Assembly: GCA_020002185.1 (NCBI GenBank)
Contig: CM034532.1
Coordinates: forward strand, 48,697,074-48,761,073
Direction of reading: 5' to 3'
Length of the DNA: 64,000 nt
Source of the DNA: Paraescarpia echinospica
Taxonomy: Eukaryota > Annelida > Polychaeta > Sabellida > Siboglinidae
Every line of letters starts with the position of its first letter. Within the stretch, counting starts at the first letter, position 1. The notes beneath the pieces are model-generated. The model saw nothing but the letters and a program-made list of their open reading frames with translations, ran no database searches and was not told where the DNA came from. Both the position numbers and the translations under genes were made by a program. Shown here in pieces: positions 34,947-46,036 of the stretch.

Positions 34947-36877
34947 GAGGTTGACCTCAGACGCGCCCACCAGTGTGACATTTCTTAGTGGCCACGCTTC
35001 GATTGGTTTTATCGTCAACTTGTGTCGTCAGTCTAACCATTGTCATGAAGGCTGTGCTGGTTGCTACAGCATTAGTGAACCAGACTTGTTATATCAACCA
35101 GCTTACACCCGCTCATGGGGAAACATACCTGGGGGTGACAGACAACTCAACTTGTCCACTGATCAAAGTAAGTATCTCTAAATAACTACCTTTGTTGTGT
35201 TTTTGTGAAATGCGACGCCAACTGGTAGATCAGAGGCCAATGGTCAAATTAAACAAATTGTAAATCATTTTTCGCCGCCGCGCCGCCTGTTACTGGGGGG
35301 GGGGGCAGAAAACAATATGTCTGCCCCCATGTCTTGCACCCATCTTTCACAGTCGCCAAAACACACCTTAATCCTATCATTAAACTTCAATTTCCACCCG
35401 CCATTGACGCCCGCCATAAAAACAAACATTCACGCTCACATACTGGGGGGCTGCAGACCCATATCGCTGCACCCCAGCGAAATTCCGGTGGACAGCTGCC
35501 CACCCCCCACCCCCCGTTCCCGCGCCTATGGTTGAAGTTTGTCTCAACGGATGATGCCTTAGAACTCTTTTGGGGACCCGGCGTCCGTTGCCATGGCGAC
35601 GTTGTCTCGTTTTGAAGATTCATCCTCGTGGGAATTGCCATTGGCCTTCACGGGAGAGAAATGTCAGGTTCGTCCGTTGTTTGGTCACTGCCGTGTGCAT
35701 ATGCGTCTGGGGATAGGTCACTAATTTACTTTCGGGTTAGATCACTAATTTACTTCCGGTTCAGGGTAGACAAACAAAGTGTCAATGATTGTAAGATGGT
35801 ACGAATCTTACCACCTGAAAAACATTGTTGTGAACAGGAAAATGAGAATATTTGAGGACAGTAACAGAAGCCTATATTTCTGGTAGCTGGCTGGCAGTTT
35901 ATAAAAAAATATTCTTGTTTTTATAAACATCTAACAGGGTGCATTTCTCATGTTGATTTTCTCGAACATAAACGTAGGATTTAACCAAAATTTTGCAGCA
36001 AGCCGGTAACATGACAAATGACTTGGGCAATTGTAATAAAACCCCAAATGCTAGGGGTATGTGGGGTAGACCCCCGTTTAAGACGCCCACCCCTTTATAT
36101 CTCAGCCATAAGGTCTTGTCGCAATTTGCCGGTCAGATACAACGTTCCTCACACAGCGATGTTTAGTTGTTGGAAAAATCTAAATATTGATTTTACTCTT
36201 CGTTGATCTAAGGGGAATGTCACAACTTCGTAAGCCATCATGGATTGTACCAATCAAACACAATTTGTATTTTCGTATACAAATGATTACTTCTCCATGG
36301 CGGACAGTATGAACTCAGCATTTGATTCCATGAAAGTGCATTGGTTTTTGTTTTATATCCTTCTTTTTGTTAGGTGTACAATTCTACCCCACCTTTCCCT
36401 ATTCTACGTACAGCACCAACAAAATATTAAGTTGCATTCTGAGATCGCCCATCTTTTAAATAAAAATTTCCAATGAATCAACATGAATCACATATATCAC
36501 TTTTGTTCACATAATATACAATTTTAAGACAAAACTACGCAAAAGACGAAACATTATATACGCGTGTCATACGTTTATTATTCCGCTGGCCTGACCTGGG
36601 GACCGGTAATTTTGCAAAAACATAATTTCTCAAATAGCATACCTAATAACAAAGTGACATATACGGTAGCACGTATAATCAAATAAATCAATGTTGTTCA
36701 TACATATATACTCTTTTTTTAAACAAACCCAGTTAAAATGGTAGTTTAACTCAGAATACTACTTTAACATGGTCGACTATGGTAAATCAAATAATGATCG
36801 GTCCCAGTCCCTGATAGAGATCAGTCGATGGTCAACTGTTCCACTGATTTGAGATGTCGATGACGTTGCAATCCGCA
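34947..36877. other. Non-coding part of unit B
   Basis: Parallel to unit A (19,834-22,480 minus the missing piece). No gene recognised; includes a G10 run near 35,296. Confidence 0.5.
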
Positions 36878-37931
36878 ATGACTATCTTGTGTTGACGAGT
36901 TACAATATGAATATGTTGTCAAACGGGCTAGACTCGGATGTCTATAGGAAGGAGAACGTTCCGGTCGCTAATAGGACACGCGAATCCCTTTCCTGTCGAA
37001 TACATCAAGCCCGGGGGGCACTGCCTATACTAGCAGTACTGTGGATGAGCCGATTTCAAGGGTCATTTTTTTAACGAGGCTCCCTAAATCAAGGGTCTGT
37101 TCTTCATATGTTCTCCCTACAACAGCCCGCAAACAAACAGTCGGAGAACTGGGCTGAAGAACAGATACGTGTTGCTAATATGTACAGTCAGTCTAAAAAC
37201 GCCAGCCAGGGCGTAAAACTTTCTTTTGGAAATGTGCTATGGTTAAATATAAACAACATTGAAAACTTGTGAAATTACATTTTTACATAAATATGTCCAA
37301 CACATAATGTTATGTCCAACAGTGCGGTCATGATTTTATTTTCGGACGTGGCCGTTTGGTCGGAATACGACCAACTAATTAGTTACTTCGTGCGATGACG
37401 TCGAGGGCTGTTGTTAACGTCATCGCTGCTGTATCCTATTATTATTGGATTCAAAAATGTTAATCCGCAGTAAATTATTTTTCATTTAAAATTGACGCTT
37501 TGGGGGGGTGCTGGTGTCCGTTGTAACAAATTTGTATTAAAGGAAATAAAAATAAGGCATTAGCTAAAATCCTTTTTCCATGTGTACACAAAGTTTAACA
37601 TTGTATGTAACATTTGACAACATTAAACAAATACAAAAAAATACATTTGTACCATTAATTCGATTTTAAGCCCGTCTATGAAGCGATTCCCGGAATGGGC
37701 CTACAAGTCGACTAGACTAGGTTTCGCCGAGCTTGGGCTCGTTTTCAGGATAATTATATCGAATGCAACCAACGGGAGATAATCTACACCAATAAACATA
37801 CATAGCAAACATATATTGTATCCAGCTACATAAAGTAACGTGTATAATCTCATAATATCACTAGAATATCGATATATGAAGGAGTTGTACAATTTATCAT
37901 AACAACTTAAATCAGTCAGATAATTTCCGTT

Positions 37932-38016
37932 GGTCCCGCTCGCTCAGTGGGTAGGCTCGTTCGTTACTGGTCATATATTTTACAATCGGGCGACGCCGGT
38001 TCAATCCTGACAGCAT
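37932..38016 (+). ncRNA. tRNA-like Pol III unit, left arm of copy 4
   Basis: A-box-like CGCTCAGTGGGTAGG near 37,941 and B box GGTTCAATCC at 37,998-38,007; a T6 run follows at ~38,040. The mirror unit at 38,468-38,548 has lost a 10-bp piece across its A box, so only this side keeps both boxes. Confidence 0.5.
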
Positions 38017-38062
38017 GCAAACCTTTGATTTTCTTTACACTTTTTTGTTTATGTTTTCACGA

Positions 38063-38421
38063 AGTAATATAAACAAAATCATTTTATACTATAATGCACT
38101 GTTTGTAAATATTTTTTATTTTTGTAGTAATTATTTATTCGCCACAAAAATGAAAATATGGTCATTATATATAACGATGTTTCTAAATTGTATTTATCCA
38201 GACATATCTCAATCTGTTTTCACATATATAATTACAATGTATTACCGTACAATATATTTACAATTAATAAATTATATATCCATTACATTATATTTGTTTG
38301 GATAAATAAAATTTAGAAACATCGTTATATAATGACCATATTTTCATTTTTGTGGCGAATAAATAGTTACTACAAAAAACATATTTACAAACAGTGCATT
38401 ATAGTATAACATGATTTTGTT
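38063..38421. other. Invertible core, orientation 1 (copy 4)
   Basis: Between the identical GTTTTCACGAA / TTCGTGAAAAC arm positions, this ~359-bp core is the reverse complement of 43,155-43,514 in copy 5, including arm-specific markers such as the ATCATGTTATAC word and the shortened TTTCG side. Confidence 0.85.
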
Positions 38422-38835
38422 TCGTGAAAACATAAACAAAAAAGTGTAAAGAAAATCAAAGGTTTGCATGCTGTCAGGATTGAACCGGCGTCGCCCGATT
38501 GTAAAATAAATGACAGGTAACCAACGCGCTGAGCTAGCAGGACCAACGGAAACTCTCTGACTGATTTAAGTTGTTATGACAAATGGTACAACTCCTTCAT
38601 ATATGTATATTCTAGTGATATTATGAGATGATACACGTTACTTTATGTAGCTGGATACAATATATGTTTGCTATGTCTGCTTATTGGTGTAGATTATCTC
38701 CCGTTGGTTGCATTCGATATAATTATTCTGAAAACGAGCCCAAGCTCGGCGAAACCTAGTCTAGTCGACTTGTAGGCCCATTCGCATTCGTTGTTTTGAA
38801 TAAAATTCGATTCATGTGGAACCGTAAGATAAATG

Positions 38836-41542
38836 AATCATGGTTAGATCCCTCAATAAAAAATGGAGAAATATTCCCAAGCAACTTTAACGTCTTTAGA
38901 AAGGACAGAGAAACAGACACTACTGGAGGGGGGGTATTTCAAATATCAAAAGATGACCTCATAACAAGCCACCTACCAGACCTAGACACTAACAGTGAGA
39001 GCATTTGGACTGAAACCCAGATAACAGGAATGAAACCAATAATCATGTGTACCCTCTATCGTCCCCCAAATGACTCTCATGGAACTCAAATCGAAGAACT
39101 AGACCTAGCCCTTTCTAAATTAGGTAACAAGATCAACACACATAATGTCATCATTACTGGCGATTTCAACCTCCCTAACATCAATTGGGAAATTCACCAA
39201 GTCACAACTAACAATGGATACAGTACAGTTGCTGCCAATAAATTACTCTCTCTTACAGAGGAACATGGTCTGATCCAACATGTCAAGGAACCCACGCACA
39301 GACAGGGAAATGCCAACAATATTTTAGATCTTGTCTTCACCAATAGACCTGGGTTAATAAAGAAGATAAATGTAGTAGACGGAATAGCAGACCATAGCAC
39401 AGTCATTATTGATGTAAACATTTCGCCCAAACGCAAACATCGTCCAAAACGTAAAGTCTTCATTAGAAATAAAGCCGACAATATTAACATCCAGAAATCT
39501 CTTGAAAACTTTACACATGAATACTTCTCTCAAAACCAAAACATGACTGTCAATGACAAGTGGAATCTTGTTTCCACGAAAATCATCAACATTATGAACC
39601 AATATGTACCGCACCGACTTACTACTTCAAGACACAATCTTCCCTGGTTCAATAAAGATTTAAAGAAAATGTGCAAAATAAAGAAACAGCTATATAACAA
39701 AGCAAAAAGAACTAGAAATCCAGAAGACTGGAAAGAATTCTGTGACATCAGGAGAAACATGCATAAACACCTTCGTTCTGCTAGACTATCCTACATAAGT
39801 CAATTCCTGACAACAACAATAACAGAGAAACCTAAATCATTTTGGAGCTTCATTTCTAAACTTAGACAGGATAACCAGGGTATTGGGGACCTTAACATTG
39901 CTGGTAATATCATTAGCGACGACAAACATAAAGCAGAAGCCTTAAACAATCAGTTCCAAAGTGTCTTCACACACGAAGGAAATTCCACCCTACCAGATAT
40001 GGCCAGAAGTCCACATGGAGAAATCCCCAAACTAACAATTACACTTAAAGGAGTACTTGATCAACTTTCCAAAATTAACATTTCTAAATCGCAAGGACCA
40101 GATGGCATTCCACCATGGTTCTTAAACAGATATGCCTCTCATCTAGCACCAGTAATACATGACATTTTCCAATCATCTGTTGACTCTGGACAAGTCCCCA
40201 ATACCTGGAAAGAAGCCAATGTAACAGCAATTTTAAGAAAGGAAGTAGAGCAGAAACATCTAACTACAGACCAATATCCTTAACACCTGTGGTTTCTAAA
40301 CTTCTTGAACACATCATACATAGTCACATTATGAAACATCTTGAACAGCACCACATTCTAACTGACCACCAACATGGCTTCCGTGCCAAAAGATCAACTG
40401 AAACACAATTAATTCAAACAATCCATGACATAAGCAAATCACTTGATGAGAAGAAATCTGTAGACATGGCCATCCTTGACTTCACCAAAGCATTCGATAA
40501 AGTTCCACATAAAAGATTAATCCACAAACTCAAACACTATGGCATCACAGGCCCAATATCATCATGGATAAATAGCTTCCTTACAGGAAGAACTCAACAG
40601 GTCGTTATAAATGGATCTAAGTCAACATCAACTCAAGTCATTTCTGGGGTACCACAGGGCACAGTACTGGGGCCCCTACTTTTCCTACTTTACATAAATG
40701 ACCTGCCAGACAATCTTTCCTCAACTGTTCGCCTTTTTGCAGACGACTGCCTGTTATATTCACCGATTAAAACTGACCAAGACACATCTGTCCTCCAAAA
40801 CGATCTGCTCAAACTTGAGAAATGGCAACACACGTGGCTTATGAAATTCAACCCCACTAAATGTTATACAATGACAATAGCCTCAAGAAAACCGACACCA
40901 AATCTCTACACATTCTGCGGACAACAACTTAAATCTGTTGAATCACACTGTTATCTTGGCATACATATATCAAATACATTAAATTGGACAATACAAAGCA
41001 ACTCGGTCACAAAAAAAGCACAACAGACATTGGGAATGATTAGAAGAAATTTAAATAAATGCCCAACCCAAATCAAGTCCATAGCCTACACAACCCTTGT
41101 CCGCCCCATACTTGAATATGCGTCAGCATCATGGGATCCACATTGCCTAAGAAATATCAAACTCATAGAAAGAACCCAGAGACAAGCCGCCAGATTTTGT
41201 AAGAACAACTATTCTAGAGAGCCTGGAACGGTAACACAACTCCTTAAAGATCTCCAGTGGGACACCCTCCAATCACGAAGAAAAACCCAAAGACTTAGCA
41301 TATTATATAAAATGGAACATAACCTCATAGATATCCCACTAGATCAATACACCAAACGCAACACCAGATGCTCACGTAAACATAATAAACAGTTAGTACA
41401 AATCAGGCACTCGACAAACATATTTGGAAACAGCTTTTTCCCAGTCACAATAAAAGAGTGGAATTCTCTACCTCCAAGCATTGTATCAAGTACGTCACTG
41501 AATTCATTCCAGATTAGCCTAGCCCAACATGTAAAAAATTAA
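38836..41542 (+). pseudogene. LINE endonuclease-reverse transcriptase, one frameshift
   Basis: First frame (to 40,283): truncated APE endonuclease with TGDFNLPNINW and an ADHS block (canonically SDH), then a thumb-like linker and SQGPDGIPPWFL at the RT start. Second frame (about 40,232-41,542): LDFTKAFDKVP (block A), SGVPQGTVLGP and FADDCLLY (catalytic Asp pair), then the conserved C-terminal region with LVRPILEYAS and EWNSLPPS. The T-run at 40,231-40,234 is one T short of the expected frame; I see no other break. It encodes the enzyme that nicks target DNA and primes cDNA synthesis. The missing N-terminus and ORF1 mean it cannot be autonomous. Confidence 0.92.
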
Positions 41543-41614
41543 TCCATAAGAGCCACCATGCGCACTGGCGTGATGTGTCCATAGGACATTTTGCCAGTCA
41601 AAATACAGATACAG
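38836..41614 (+). mobile_element. CR1/Jockey-type LINE, 5'-truncated, young
   Basis: 2,779 bp flanked by AAATG (38,831-38,835 and 41,615-41,619). The uninterrupted target is seen at ~43,924. The 5' end is truncated inside the endonuclease domain; ORF1 is absent. The 3' end is AAAATACAGATACAG, a short repeat rather than poly(A). Confidence 0.9.
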
Positions 41615-43022
41615 AAATGTTTGTTCCTCTATGATGACTAGTGTTTGTATTACGTCGGAATATTGCACAATAACTCGTTCTGTCTCTCGTGTCGACCCAA
41701 AAGCTATACTTGTAAACATGCTCTGAATGCATGGAAAGGGTCGGCCTGATGCGAGTTCGAGTCATAAGTGACGTCACATCTCCGCATCCCGAAAAGCGCG
41801 CCAAAAATATGCATATTCGAAAATGTCCGGATGCACACCATAAAATGTGGAATTTCTAATTCATTGAATTTTTTATTTGTTTTGGCTTGGTGGACGTGGA
41901 AATAGATAGCAGGATGTAATATAACATGAATTCGAGTAATATATGTTTTTATTCCCCTTAACAAAATGTAATGACTATCTTGTGTTGACGAGTTACAATA
42001 TGAATATGTTGTCAAACGGGCTAGACTCGGATGTCTATAGGAAGGAGAACGTTCCGGTCGCTAATAGGACACGCGAATCCCTTTCCTGTCGAATACATCA
42101 AGCCCGGGGGGCACTGCCTATACTAGCAGTACTGTGGATGAGCCGATTTCAAGGGTCATTTTTTAACGAGGCTCCCTAAATCAAGGGTCTGTTCTTCACA
42201 TGTTCTCCCTACAACAGCCCGCAAACAAACAGTCGGAGAACTGGGCTGAAGAACAGATACGTGTTGCTAATATGTACAGTCAGTCTAAAAACGCCAGCGA
42301 GGGCGTAAAACTTTCTTTTGGAAATGTGCTATGGTTACTAAATATAAACAACATTGAAAACTTGTGAAATTACATTTTTACATAAATATGTCCAACACAT
42401 AATGTGTCCAACAGTGCGGTCATGATTTTATTTTCGGACGTGGCCGTTTGGTCGGAATACGACCAACTAATTAGTTACTTCATGCGATGACGTCGAGGGC
42501 TATTGTTAACGTCATCGCTGCTGTATCCTATTATTATTGGATTCAAAAATGTTAATCCGCAGTAAATTATTTTTCATTTAAAATTGACGCTTTGGGGGGG
42601 TGCTGGTGTCCGTTGTAACAAATTTGTATTAAAGGAAATAAAAATAAGGCATTAGCTAAAATCCTTTTTCCATGTGTACACAAAGTTTAACATTGTATGT
42701 AACATTTGACAACATTAAACAAATACAAAAAAATACATTTGTACCATTAATTCGATTTTAAGCCCGTCTATGAAGCGATTCCCGGAATGGGCCTACAAGT
42801 CGACTAGACTAGGTTTCGCCGAGCTTGGGCTCGTTTTCAGGATAATTATATCGAATGCAACCAACGGGAGATAATCTACACCAATAAACATACATAGCAA
42901 ACATATATTGTATCCAGCTACATAAAGTAACGTGTATAATCTCATAATATCACTAGAATATCGATATATGAAGGAGTTGTACAATTTATCATAACAACTT
43001 AAATCAGTCAGATAATTTCCGT

Positions 43023-43107
43023 TGGTCCCGCTCGCTCAGTGGGTAGGCGCGTTCGTTACTGGTCATATATTTTACAATCGGGCGACGCCGGTTCAATCCT
43101 GACAGCA
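43023..43107 (+). ncRNA. tRNA-like Pol III unit, left arm of copy 5
   Basis: Same as the copy 4 unit with one substitution (GGCGCGTT for GGCTCGTT), A and B boxes intact. Confidence 0.5.
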
Positions 43108-43154
43108 TGCAAACCTTTGATTTTCTTTACACTTTTTTGTTTATGTTTTCACGA

Positions 43155-43514
43155 AACAAAATCATGTTATACTATAATGCACTGTTTGTAAATATGTTTT
43201 TTGTAGTAACTATTTATTCGCCACAAAAATGAAAATATGGTCATTATATAACGATGTTTCTAAATTTTATTTATCCAAACAAATATAATGTAATGGATAT
43301 ATAATTTATTAATTGTAAATATATTGTACGGTAATACATTGTAATTATATATGTGAAAACAGATTGAGATATGTCTGGATAAATACAATTTAGAAACATC
43401 GTTATATATAATGACCATATTTTCATTTTTGTGGCGAATAAATAATTACTACAAAAATAAAAAAATATTTACAAACAGTGCATTATAGTATAAAATGATT
43501 TTGTTTATATTACT
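43155..43514. other. Invertible core, orientation 2 (copy 5)
   Basis: Reverse complement of 38,063-38,421. On its left it carries the markers that copy 4 has on its right, including TATAACGATG, ATTTTATTTATCC and TGTTTTTTGTAGTAAC. Confidence 0.85.
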
Positions 43515-44269
43515 TCGTGAAAACATAAACAAAAAAGTGTAAAGAAAATCAAAGGTTTGCATGCTGTCAGGATTGAACCGGCGTCGCCCGATTGTAAAAT
43601 AAATGACAGGTAACCAACGCGCTGAGCTAGCAGGACCAACGGAAACTCTCTGACTGATTTAAGTTGTTATGACAAATGGTACAACTCCTTCATATATGTA
43701 TATTCTAGTGATATTATGAGATGATACACGTTACTTTATGTAGCTGGATACAATATATGTTTGCTATGTCTGCTTATTGGTGTAGATTATCTCCCGTTGG
43801 TTGCATTCGATATAATTATTCTGAAAACGAGCCCAAGCTCGGCGAAACCTAGTCTAGTCGACTTGTATGCCCATTCGCATTCGTTGTTTTGAATAAAATT
43901 CGATTCATGTGGAACCGTAAGATAAATGTTTGTTCCTCTATGATGACTAGTGTTTGTATTACGTCGGAATATTGCACAATAACTCGTTCTGTCTCTCGTG
44001 TCGACCCAAAAGCTATACTTGTAAACATGCTCTGAATGCATGGAAAGGGTCGGCCTGATGCGAGTTCGAGTCATAAGTGACGTCACATCTCCGCATCCCG
44101 AAAAGCGCGCCAAAAATATGCATATTCGAAAATGTCCGGATGCACACCATAAAATGTGGAATTTCTAATTCATTGAATTTTTTTTTTTTTTGGCTTGGTG
44201 GACGTGAAAATAGATAGCAGGATGTAATATAACATGAATTCGAGTAATATATGTTTTTATTCCCTTTAA

Positions 44270-44647
44270 CAAAATGTGCCAGTTCGTTGGGATCCCAGCC
44301 TCGTTTTCGATTTGAACGTATGTGTTGAAGGTTGCCGACTACTCGCAATAAAGGCACGGTTCCTAATTATGTTTCATCCAACATTTTAATACGTTAATAG
44401 TTTGTCTGGTGATATCACCAAAACTATTTAAAAAAAACATTGTTGAGACGAGCCAGTGTGTGTTAGTGGAATATGGCAGGGTTGATTTTCGCAAAATTTA
44501 TTTTACATGAGACGAGCAAAAACGGAAGATCACCCAATACTACATTCTGAAACAACTTGTACATATCATCTGATACCATTTAATAAGTGTATACATTATT
44601 GTTATCGACATTGTTAACAAAGGCTAAACTTGACGGAGGGCACACGC
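44270..44647. other. Spacer between palindromic copies 5 and 6
   Basis: Unit B sequence matching 23,434-23,755 then 28,985-29,045; no gene. Confidence 0.6.
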
Positions 44648-45294
44648 TTAAAGGAAATAAAAACAAGACATTAGCTAAAATCCGTTTTTCATGTGTACAG
44701 AAAGTTTAATATTGCATGTAACATTCGAGAACATTAAAAAAATACAGAAAAATACATTTGTAGCATAAATTCGATTTTAAACCCGTCTGTGTAGCGATTC
44801 CTGCGGAAAAAAAAATGTAATGAGCTAGGCGATCACGTGGTGTCTTAACGTCACACATGACTCACACTCGCAGCAGGCCGACCCTTTCTATGCATTCAGA
44901 GCATGTTTACATGGATAATGTTGGGGTCGAAACGAGCATCAGAATGAGTTGTTATGCAATAATCCGATGTAATACAAACACTAGTCATCATAGAGGAACA
45001 AGCAGTTATCTTGCGGTTCCACATGAATTCAATTTTATTCAAAACAATGAATGCGAATGAGCCTACAAGTCGACTAGACTAGGTTTCGCTGAGCTTGGGC
45101 TCGTTTTCAGAATAATTATATCGAACGCAACCAACGGGAGATAATGTACACCAATATACATACATAGCGAATATAATCGTATCCAGCTACAGAGAATAAC
45201 GTGTAAAATATCATAATATCACTAGAATATCGATGTATGAAGGAGGAGTTGTAAAATTTATCATAACAACTTAAATCAGTCAGCGACTTTCTGC

Positions 45295-45376
45295 CGGCCG
45301 TGATAGCTCAGTTGGTAAACGCGTTGGTTCCTTGGCGTTTGTTTTACAATCGGGCGACACCGGTTCAATCCTGACA
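45295..45376 (+). ncRNA. tRNA-like Pol III unit, left arm of copy 6
   Basis: TAGCTCAGTTGGTAAACG (A box, closest to a real tRNA of all copies) at ~45,304 and GGTTCAATCC at ~45,362, with a T6 run at ~45,405. It differs from the opposite arm at more than ten positions, so the arms are no longer symmetrical here. Confidence 0.55.
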
Positions 45377-45850
45377 GCATGCAAACTGTTGATTTTCTTT
45401 ACACTTTTTTGTTTATGTTTTCACGAAGTAATATAAACAAAATCATTTAGTATACTATGATGCACTGTTTGTAAATAATTTTTATTTTTGTAGTAATTAT
45501 TTATTCGCCACAAAAATGAAAATATGGTCATTATATACAACGATGTTTCTAAATTGTATTTATCCAGACAGATCACAATCTGTTTTCACATATATAATTA
45601 CAATATATTACTGTACAATATATTTACAATTAATAAATTATATATCCATTACATTATATTTGTTTGGATAAATAAAATTTAGAAAGATCGTTATATAATG
45701 ACCATATTTTCATTTTTGTGGCGAATAAATAATTACTACAAAAATAAAAATTATTTACAAACAGTGCATCATAGTATACTAAATGATTTTGTTTATATTA
45801 CTTCGTGAAAACATAAACAAAACAAGTGTAAAGAAAATCAATAGTTTGCA

Positions 45851-45938
45851 TGCTGTCAGGATTGAACCGGCGTCGCCCGATTGTAAAACAAATGACAAGT
45901 AACCAACGCGCCTACCCACTGAGCGAGCGGGACCAGCG
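45851..45938 (-). ncRNA. tRNA-like Pol III unit, right arm of copy 6
   Basis: B box complement near 45,858-45,868; A box complement CCACTGAGCGA near 45,916-45,926. Confidence 0.5.
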
Positions 45939-46036
45939 GAAACTCTTTAACTGATTTAAGTTGTTATGGTAAATTGTACAACTCCTTCATATATCGATAT
46001 TCTAGAGATATTATGATATTATACACGTTACTTTAA

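Larger units (their letters stand above)
37537..41961. mobile_element. Palindromic TTAA element, copy 4 (split by a LINE)
   Basis: TTAA at 37,537-37,540 and 41,958-41,961. The left arm lacks the part from the TTCCCG word to GAATGGGCC, a deletion shared with copy 5. tRNA-like units are at 37,932-38,016 (+) and 38,468-38,548 (-). The right arm is interrupted by the LINE at 38,836-41,614. The centre has the same orientation as copies 1 and 6. Confidence 0.85.
36878..41968 (+). repeat. Local tandem duplication, first copy (with LINE)
   Basis: Starts AATGACTATCTTGTG and ends just after the TTAA of palindromic copy 4. Without the 2.78-kb LINE its length is ~2.31 kb, the same as the second copy at 41,970-44,276. 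Flank and element match the second copy almost exactly. Confidence 0.85.
42629..44269. mobile_element. Palindromic TTAA element, copy 5
   Basis: TTAA at 42,629-42,632 and 44,266-44,269, with the same left-arm deletion as copy 4. tRNA-like units at 43,023-43,107 (+; B box 43,090-43,099) and 43,566-43,640 (-, A box damaged). The core at 43,155-43,514 is inverted relative to copy 4, although the surrounding arms and flanks are in the same orientation. Confidence 0.88.
41970..44276 (+). repeat. Local tandem duplication, second copy
   Basis: ATGACTATCTTGTG restarts at 41,971 right after the end of palindromic copy 4; ~658 bp of flank and palindromic copy 5 follow. The target site of the LINE is intact here. 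Confidence 0.85.
33921..44647 (+). repeat. Segmental duplication, unit B
   Basis: Homologue of unit A. Colinear 33,921-37,536, then interrupted by palindromic elements, a local tandem duplication and a LINE; colinearity resumes at 44,266-44,647. It lacks three stretches found in unit A (equivalents of 20,424-21,212, ~22,735-23,005 and 23,755-28,985). Confidence 0.8.
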
